This document shows, one piece after another, positions 56,538-64,000 of a stretch of 64,000 nt of DNA. The stretch is from Bryopsis sp. KO-2023 (Eukaryota; Chlorophyta; Ulvophyceae; Bryopsidales; Bryopsidaceae): positions 3,534,001-3,598,000 of the forward strand of contig BSYQ01000003.1 in NCBI GenBank assembly GCA_030272585.1, written 5' to 3'. The notes beneath the pieces were generated by a model, which did no database searches, was not told where the DNA came from, and was given only the letters and a program-made list of their open reading frames with translations. How positions within the stretch are numbered: position 1 is the stretch's first letter; the number at the start of each line of letters is the position of its first letter. A program made the position numbers and the translations under genes.

Positions 56538-59121
56538 TCATGGCTGAGGACGCATTTGTATTTGTAATATTTGCATCTGGACCCGCAACCGGTCCCGTTC
56601 TTGTACGAGGAAATTAATGAACGAATCCACTCGACCCATGTGATCCGACAGTGCCTGTCCACAAAAAATTGCTTTTTAGAACAAAAATAGATATAATAAA
56701 ATAAAAAATGCCTTTTTTAAAATCCAAACCATCTTTACTTCACACAATATATCGGAGAAGAAGCAGCGAGAAGAAAGTGGAAAAAGAAAAGAAGCCATAG
56801 GAGGGAGGAGGGGGGGAGGTATTCATGGAGGGAATATATTTGTTGCTTCCAAACATGTTGGATCAAAGCTTTCAGAAAGAAAAAAAAAAAAAAAACCGAT
56901 TATCGGCATTCTTCTGCATTTGTCCAAATTTTTTTCTTCACCATAAAAGTTTTCATGGAATTTTAAAACGGTTGAAACTGGTGCATTAAGAGGTTGGGCG
57001 ATCGGGCTTCGACACAAGTCAGTCACAGCTGCCATCAAACGACGCCCACCTGCAGCTCAAGCTCCAGAATTTTGATGTCCTTGGCCAGATTACCATTCTC
57101 TTTTTCCAGTTTCTCCTTTTCCCTCCGACACAAGAGCGTCTGAATGGTCAACGTATCGTGCTGGAGTTGCAAATTCTCCAGATGTTGTTTCTGTTTTTGT
57201 TTGGACCTGGCTGCACTCTGCCTGTTCGCCACTATTCTCTTCGCTTTTCTGGGACAGATGTTGGGGTCAAGGCGAGGATCCTTGGCCGGTTGTCTTCCCC
57301 CTTTCCCTTTCTTTTTGTTCGGGCGAAACAGCAACATGCTTTGCAGACATTCGATTCCGGACAGCTCATGTACGATTTTCTCAAACGTCGAATACGGAAG
57401 AGTGCCGTCCTCATTGAGACTGGCCGTTAATGTGTCCAATGCAGCAGAGAGCGCCGCATACGTTTTGCTGTCAGGAACAGTGGATCCTGCAATCACCCCC
57501 CCAAAAAATACATGTCAGACATACGAAAAAAGCATCAAAAAAAAGCATCACTCCCATAGAGGGAAAGGGCCCCCTTTGTTGCATCGCTACCCCCCCCAAA
57601 AAACCTCAAATGCATCCATCCATCAAAATTTGCATCAGTTTGAATTCAGTTTGAATTCTCTTTGTGGAATGTGCCGCTCCATGTTACAGCCACAAATAAC
57701 ATATGCAATCGTTATGCAGAACGGAGCACTCATTTGCTGCTTATGTTTGGATATGTCTATAACTCACGTCTCAGAGTAACGGCGTCTTGACCAACGTTTC
57801 CACCCTCACTCGCTCCACCCCCCGAAGGTCCCACCGGCTCTCCATTTGACGACAAACCCCTCGCTCCAGGATCTCGTACCCCCCCATTTCCAGCTCCATT
57901 CGTGTAAGCCTACATGCCAAACGTCCACAATCATGCCATAAACAGAAGATTTCGCGTCCGAATGAATGGAAACCACTGATGTACTGGGAACAACCAGCAG
58001 AGGAAGACGTGTCATCGCTCGCTGCCCACCTGTCTTGGGACCACACTGGGAGCTGCCAAAATCAAGTTTCCTACACTGAAATCAATGCTTCTGTTGGATT
58101 TCTGAGGAGCCCACATTGCCCCTTGTTCGCACCCATTCCCCGCCTCCACAGCCTGTATGTCCCCATTGCCAGCCTGACAACCCCCAAAAATTGAAACATG
58201 TTTCACACAATGATCTCCCAATTTCCATTACCACATTCAACACCGAGATACCCATGCAAACCACGGTACCTGTGAATATTGCTGCGATGCTGCCAGCAGT
58301 TTTTGGTGGACATCCGTGGTCTCCGCGATGGATTGCCCCATTGATTGCCTGAACGACAGGGCTGCAGCCAGCCGCCCATTATTCTTCTCGATCTCCGAGC
58401 CAAGACTGGCCGACAAGGCAGCCACATGGCGAGCCTCCTCAGCCTCAGCTTCAGCTTTGGATCGAGCCTTGGACGATCTGGCCCTGGACCCGGATTTCCC
58501 ACCACTGGCTGTTTTGTTTTCCACGACTGTGGCAGTGCTGCACCCCGGTCCCGAGACCTCCTTGGAGTTCAGCGGTTGAGCCATTGGCTGAGGCGGTGCT
58601 GGCATTGGGAACTCACTGACGGGAGCCACCGAGGAGGACGGCCCAGGCATTCCATCCGCACAGATTGGGTGAGATTGTAAGCCTGTGGCAGTGGCCCCCA
58701 GTGCCATTCTTGATTGGGTAGCATCCGGCATGCAAAGGTGGCTGTTCAGAAGGGTGGGTCCTTGAGCTTGCTGTTGTCTTAACACTGCATTCATGTCCAG
58801 TGGGGGCCTCTCCTCGAATGCCTCAGCGGTGGCAGCAGGGCCGTATTGAAAATGGTTTCCTTGCCTCAGCCCCGGATGTGGTGGTGCACCCACCATACCA
58901 GGTTGCTGAAGGAAGGCAGCCAAGGGTTGGTGCTCTGGGGGGCCTTGGATATGACCTTGGGGACCGCTCGTTAAATAAGGCATCCCCATAGGGGGCGCTC
59001 TGTGCCTCATGGGGCGACGATTGAATAGCTCCGTCACCGAGTGCAGCTCCGCCTCGTCCACGAAGGCAGTCGGAGACATGCCAGAAAGAATCCCGGCCGG
59101 ATCCGCGACCAGGCCGCTCAT
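56538..59121 (-). CDS. group-I-like plant bZIP transcription factor
   Basis: Four exons: 59121-58270, 57909-57768, 57486-57050 and 56654-56538, total 515 residues. Residues 1-284 are disordered, Pro/Gln/Met-rich, with an Ala/Lys/Glu-rich stretch (KARSKAEAEAEEARH). Exon 3 has SKTYAALSAALD, then the basic region KAKRIVANRQSAARSK (N419 and, eight positions on, Lys instead of the usual Arg, the N-x7-K mark of group I/VIP1-RSG-type bZIPs). A leucine zipper follows (LENLQLQHDTLTIQTL...). The last exon continues the coiled coil with ALSDHMGRVDSFINFLVQERDRL. Plant group-I factors respond to osmotic or touch stress and bind VRE/AC-type sites. The ATG at 59121 opens a frame with no upstream alternative supported. 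Confidence 0.9.
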
Positions 59122-61041
59122 TTTTCGTGAGTATCACTTCCTGCGCCACAGCATCAGGTTAGTCACGCGCAACGTTTACCCCAAGGGTCCTTTTCCTAGA
59201 AAAAACCTGCATGCTTGCTTCTGGGGGACCACGGCTTTTTCAGAGCCACCAGGCCCCATTCCCCCCACAAAACGTTTGTATAACTGGCGAAAAAACACCG
59301 TTTTGACACCCGTGAGCCAGTTTCGCATGCTCGAGGGGGGTGGGGAATTTTGAGAGGTTGACTCCTCAACCGTCTGCTGAAACGTGGGGCATTTTGAAAG
59401 GTGCATGCGGATGAAAGAGCGTTGAAAGGAAAGTCCTGCGAGACCCTCTCTCACATAACAGACACCCATTGGTGGCCAGAAATTGACACCTATCGAGGGG
59501 ACTCCAGACACCAGAAACTCGAAACTGGCGGAAGCGATAAACACGTGGACTCCACCGAATGGCCCCGGTTTCCGCGGAAATCGAAAAAGGGGGCACTCAG
59601 GAAACGACGGTGGGAAGACACGCAGGCGACCAACGGACACAAAAGAGATTCTCTTCGTCGAAAATGACCGAGGGGCCAACGCAGCCTCAGATTCGAGCAT
59701 CAACGCAGCTGCGAGGCCCGGCCTCGACAAAACGTTCCATGCCCACCAGGGCGATGGACGGAAGGTACTGCGGTCAACGGAACGCGCTCCCTGCCACGGC
59801 CACGATCATGATTGATCTCGTCGTGGACGTCCGATATAGAATTCCTCAATTCACCGGGAGGTGGCGACTCCAATATGGTCCGCCACGCGGTCATGTGGAC
59901 GACGCGTTCTGACAAGTCGAGGATGCGCTGACAGAAGTTACCAAACGGTGACAGATTCTCCAAACCGTAGCGCAGAAGACTTCACATCGTCGCAAAAGTT
60001 GATCGCACGCTGCCTCCCGAGTTTCTGTTCAATACAGAAACCCAACTTTCGCCAGAATCTCAGGCGCCTAGGTCAACTATGGGTCTGCGTCGAACCGACC
60101 AGCGACGCAAAAACAAAGACGTCGTAGAACGCGGATCAGTCGCGGAAAGCCCCGTTTCCTCCTTCCCAACCATGAGTGACACTCACCCACGGGTCGACAA
60201 CGACAGTTCGTGGTTCCAGAAATCTCACCAGCAAGACAGCTTCTCAGTCAACGTTCGCGCACACCCCGCAAAGAGTGCCAGAAAATGCCAACCTCCCTTC
60301 TTGCGAATCCAACTCCCTCTATGTTACAAAAGTCAATGAAAATCCTGCCTGTCGATGTCGCTTCGCAACTCGCCCTTCTTTGCTGTTGTCCAGGAACCGC
60401 TGCCGCAAGAACACACCGCTGGAAATAACGAGCCATGATTCCACCATAATGCGTAGAATCCGTTCGGGTCGGGCTGGGCGGCGAGTGACGTTTGAAGACG
60501 AAAGCAAAGCGTGGGTTCTTGTCGGTCCTTGGGAAAACCCCACAGAATCTCCGCCAAGAGCGCCAGATCGGGGGTCGGTATGTCGGACAAAGTGAGAGGG
60601 AGGTTGGGAAGCCTTGTCAAATCCACGGAAAAGATCTGGCCACATGACGCAGTGCGGTCGACTCCAGAATTGTGACAGAAATCGCTTCCGCATACCCACC
60701 AAACACCATATGGACGTCCTTCCTTCAACTCTGGTGGTCTTTCCCCCACCGAGTTGGAGCATTTCACTTCCAACTTTCTCGTTTCAACAGAGCCGGGAGG
60801 AATTTCGGTTCACCTGGCCCCAACCATGACCACAAAAACATGGCCGCAATTTTCCAGTCGTCAAGAGGCCATCGAATGACCATTAAGTGACTGCCATACG
60901 GATAAATCGAATTAAGTTGCCACAAATTTCGCCGACGCACCCCTTCGTCTGACGACCAGAGACTGCGCTCCGGTCTTTCGCGCAATTTTGGCTTGGCGGG
61001 GTGTTCGCGTGTGTTAAACTCGGCAGATCGATATCGACGCA
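59122..61041. promoter_or_regulatory. 1.9-kb region between bZIP (-) and neuferricin-like gene (+)
   Basis: Divergent 5' region, locally richer in C and G than its surroundings. Several frames of 110-184 codons on both strands overlap one another with no domain signature, so I treat them as chance. It presumably holds both promoters and 5' leaders. Confidence 0.4.
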
Positions 61042-63638
61042 ATGTCCGGCTCTCCAACTGTGCGACGCAGGAAGGTCGCCAACGGCGAAAGCGAAGGGAT
61101 TCAGTCCAAAGGGTCGACCAAGTCCGACCCACCTATCTCGGAGATCGAACCAGGTGCGCGTCCACGAGCACCGAAATTTCCTTACAACCCTGCGAAGTGT
61201 TGATGGCGTGGGGTTCGGGCCTTCGAGGGGCATGTCTTGGTTAGTGGGGAGAGTCGTCCGAAACTGCACCCCGTTGAGGGCAAACACGCGCAGGGTTTTC
61301 GTTCGCAGGCACGTGACGACGTTCAATTTGCGCGCAGACGAGAGCGACGAAGATGTGGGGAGGGAGCCCGGCAACGCGGCAGGGGAGGACGCTGCTCCAG
61401 CGGACCCATTGGCCCCCATCAGAGAAGGCATCAACACCGCGCCTTGCTCCGCTGAGTTTTGGGTCGTGGTCGGAACTCTTGTGCTTTGCATAGTGGGCGT
61501 GAAGTATCTTGAGAATCTCCCGCGCCAGCCGAGCGAGGTGGGGAGGGGCGTTAATGAAAGCTTCTTCTGACGAGCATTTTTTTTTGGGTTACTGTCACTC
61601 AGCAATGTGGTACATTCTTTCCAATTTCCAACTTTTTTTATTTTTTTTTGCACCTCCATTGACCAATCCAGGAATTTGAACAAAAGCAAAACCAATCGAA
61701 TGATCGGAAAAACTGCAGGGTTTTGTTGGAAGGATTTTTATGTTGTTGATTTCGTAATGAGGGAAATCAGGAAAGGGACCCAAAACTGACCAAGTTTAAT
61801 TGATTGGGTGGGGTGATTCTCGTAGAGGGTGCTAACCAAGGAGGAGCTCGCCCAACGTGATGGGTCAAATGGAAATCCCATTTACTTGGCGATTGTTGGT
61901 CAAGTGTTCGATGTCACGAAGGGGGGGAAATACTATGGTGAGTGAAAAGCAGCTGTAGGTCACAGACGTTGAAAGATGGGGTGCATGGGGGAAGGGGAAG
62001 AGAAAATGGAAATATGTATATGTATAAAGATCCTATTTTATGAATGAATTTATGAATGTTTAATCTGCAATAGACAAACTTGCCCAACAAAAACCGTCGA
62101 GGTGATTTTTCCCAAGCCCTCGAGAAAAGAATCCAGCTCATGTTGTCGGTGTCCAGAAAACCCTCCACAGTTTAGCAGCATATCTATTGTATAAAATATT
62201 GTATCTTTGATATTATATCAACGATCGAGCCTTCGTTTCAACAGAATATCAGGAAAAATATTGATGGGATGAGGTTTTGGCAGGGGAAAATGGAGGATAT
62301 CAGTTCTTCACTGGCAAAGATGGCTCGAGGGCGTATCTCACTGGGGATTTCAAAAATGATTTGATCGAGGATGTCAGCGATTTCACTCCCGAGCAATTGA
62401 AAGGCTTGGTAGAGTGGAGGGACTTCTATCACGAGTTCAAGGTGCTTGGCTGGGGACTGCAGCATATTTGACCTTTGTATTGTTAGAGTTTTCCGACTTC
62501 AGGTCACTCTTCCACCAACTAAGAATCCCCACCTTCTGTTGAAAAAAAAAATGACGCTTTTTGATGAGTGCATCGGAAGTGTTGGGGGGAAATGCAAGAG
62601 AATTTGAGTGGTTTTCTGTAGGACTATGAATACGTTGGAAAGCTGGAGGGTGCCTTTTATGATTCGACGGGCAAACCGACCCGTGCATTGGAGGAAGTCG
62701 AATTGGGTGCCATTGAGGGTCTGAAAGTCCAGGCAAGACGGGAAGCTGCAAAGAAGGAGCATCCGAATTGTAATTCGCGATGGTCGCAGGCAAAGGGTGA
62801 GCAAGTGCAGGGTGCTGATGGAGAGCCCCCCCCCCCTCCCACTCAATGATAGAAACTTGAAACAGGCCCCAGGTGTACAGCCATAGCGACCTACTAAAGT
62901 GTAAAATTAATCCGGAGTCCCTCCCCCTCCCACCGTTGTTTGGAAAGAAATGGTTGAAATAGCTAACGAGAAATATGGAATCGGAATAATCTTTCTTTGC
63001 ATTATCGAGAGGATCCTGAAACTCGCATGCGTCATTCCGGGTCATTCCGGGCCGATTCGCGCAAGGCATCTTCCTGCTCCCCCCCCCCCCCCAAAAAAAA
63101 AAAAAGAAAATGCAAGGGAAAGGGAAAGGGAAAGGGAAAATATATCGGTGATGTGGGCTCTATTTATAGGTTGCTTCCCAACTGGACAATCCCCTTGATC
63201 AAGGGCCTGTTTCTTAATGTGTTTTAGACCGGATCCCTCATCTTCTCATTTTGCCTTTCTGCAATCTCCTCAAGCACACCCACCGTGTGTATGTGAATGG
63301 CATGGCTTTTCTTTTGCATGAATTGATGATTGCCTTTCACTGATTGTTTCATAGGTGGGGAGGTATGGTGCGAAGAGGGCTACCCTCGGCGAGTTCTAGA
63401 AACCATTCCTGGAGCAAAGCCCTCGACCAGGTGTGCCTGCTTCAAAGGAATCGGTTTTTCTGATGCAAGACAGGTCTACCCAGACTGCGCTCCCGACCAA
63501 CAGAGATGCAAAACAAAAAAGAAGGATAAAAAAGAAGAAAAACAAGAAGAAAACCAAGAAGAAAAAGAACAAGAAGAAAAACAAGAGGAGGGAGAGGATC
63601 CCCCGCAGAAAGCAGACGATGTAAACACCGAATTGTAA
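61042..63638 (+). CDS. neuferricin-like cytochrome b5-domain protein (CYB5D2 family)
   Basis: Six exons: 61042-61153, 61338-61537, 61826-61937, 62284-62441, 62622-62796 and 63355-63638, total 346 residues with all phases closing. A basic N-terminus (VRRRKVANG) and acidic segment precede one membrane helix (residues about 78-93, WVVVGTLVLCIVGVKY). The MAPR-type b5 domain follows: LTKEELAQRDGSNGNPIYLAI, VFDVTKGGKYYGG, YQFFTGKDGSRAYLTGDF. Then come the neuferricin-specific parts: YEYVGKLEGAFYD, CNSRWSQAK and GGEVWCEEGYPRRV with PSTRCACF, carrying the family cysteines. The C-terminus is a Lys/Glu-rich tail of about 45 residues that animal neuferricins lack. It probably binds haem at an endomembrane. 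Confidence 0.9.
63114..63139 (+). repeat. (GGGAAA)n in neuferricin intron 5
   Basis: Four to five tandem hexamers in the intron, after a C-run and an A-run. Confidence 0.9.
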
Positions 63639-63880
63639 GGGGATGTTAAGACGGGGTAGAGCTGGTGCCAACGAAAAAATCTTGATTGAGGAGGGTGCCG
63701 GCTTTTTTTTTTTTTTCTTCGGTCATATCTGGGTACAGAACTGCAAACAGCGTAGGTTGCCATTCATAAGATGCTGTCTTTTCCTTGTTTTTTTTCTTGG
63801 ATCGCATGGTATGGTTGCATTGACATCAAAAGTGATATTTTGGACTTTCTTTTTTCTTTTTGAGAATCTCGTTCTACAAA
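63639..63880. other. 3' UTR of neuferricin-like gene
   Basis: T-rich sequence with no ORF of note. Confidence 0.5.
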
Positions 63881-64000
63881 CAGGCCCTGGGTAACCCCCA
63901 TTTACTGGATATCTTGCATCGCTGGCCGACAGACTCACCCCACAATGCTGGGCTATTCATCGATCCTTTCCCCAAGAACAGATATCCTGTTTTTTCGAGC
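63881..64000 (+). CDS. possible first visible exon of a further gene, cut by window end
   Basis: After a pyrimidine tract ending ACAAACAG, a frame is open to the window end (ALGNPHLLDILHRWPTDSP and on). Amino-acid use looks protein-like, but no family is recognised and it could be chance. Confidence 0.25.

Noticed and set aside
59176-59730. 184-codon minus-strand frame upstream of bZIP
   Set aside because: Not in frame with the bZIP ATG, no domain, and overlapped by plus-strand frames of similar length.
1-64000. CRISPR array, rRNA or prokaryotic operon
   Set aside because: None seen. Spliced genes, LTR elements and plastid-targeted products show this is eukaryotic nuclear DNA.

Overview
The window is nuclear DNA of a photosynthetic eukaryote of the green lineage. 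Evidence: two LHCII-type chlorophyll a/b antenna genes, a divinyl chlorophyllide reductase (DVR), a plastid-type CBSX protein, a plant-type VAMP7 R-SNARE and a group-I plant-type bZIP factor, all with spliceosomal GT-AG introns. An early-branching green alga (prasinophyte grade or basal streptophyte alga) fits best; the species cannot be fixed from this sequence. Exon models were built by eye from reading frame, splice sites and family knowledge. Where I give an exon list, the phases add up.

Left arm (1-10,497): bestrophin-like channel (-, partial model), CPN10 co-chaperonin (+, 3 exons), DVR (-, at least 7 exons), Mediator subunit 18 (+, 3 exons) and a single-pass membrane protein of unknown family (+).

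Middle (10,498-33,286): one nested transposon block. The host element E1 is a minus-strand Ty3/gypsy-like LTR retrotransposon with 171-bp LTRs. Four later insertions interrupt it: E2, a 9.6-kb plus-strand chromodomain Ty3/gypsy element with 571-bp LTRs; FB2, a palindromic foldback element; E4, a 2.1-kb non-autonomous LTR element; and E3, a 4.0-kb non-autonomous LTR element. E2 is itself interrupted by FB1, a second foldback in the opposite orientation. Every insertion has a target-site duplication (4-5 bp for LTR elements, 8-10 bp for foldbacks). Subtracting the four insertions gives E1 a single uninterrupted frame of 1,791 codons, and subtracting FB1 repairs the E2 gag frame. E1-E4 all carry the same primer-binding site, TGGTTTCGGAGC. 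E2 packs three small acidic ORFs before gag with operon-like spacing and has an extra coiled-coil/Cys-rich ORF after pol.

Right arm (33,287-64,000): a decayed cytochrome P450 (-), VAMP7-like R-SNARE (-), CBSX-like two-CBS plastid protein (-), a head-to-head pair of LHCII genes with identical exon lengths (one using a GC-AG intron), a DEDDy 3'-5' exonuclease with a C-terminal zinc finger (+), a sirtuin (+) with a pogo/mariner-like MITE in its longest intron, ribosomal protein eS4 (+), a bZIP factor (-) and a neuferricin-like haem-binding b5 protein (+). The window ends in what may be an exon of another gene.

The most unusual material is the foldback family (a near-perfect palindrome around tRNA-like cores, with arrays of short CCGGTC/GACCGG modules) and the polycistron-like E2 element. 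I could not run searches, so novelty is a hypothesis.
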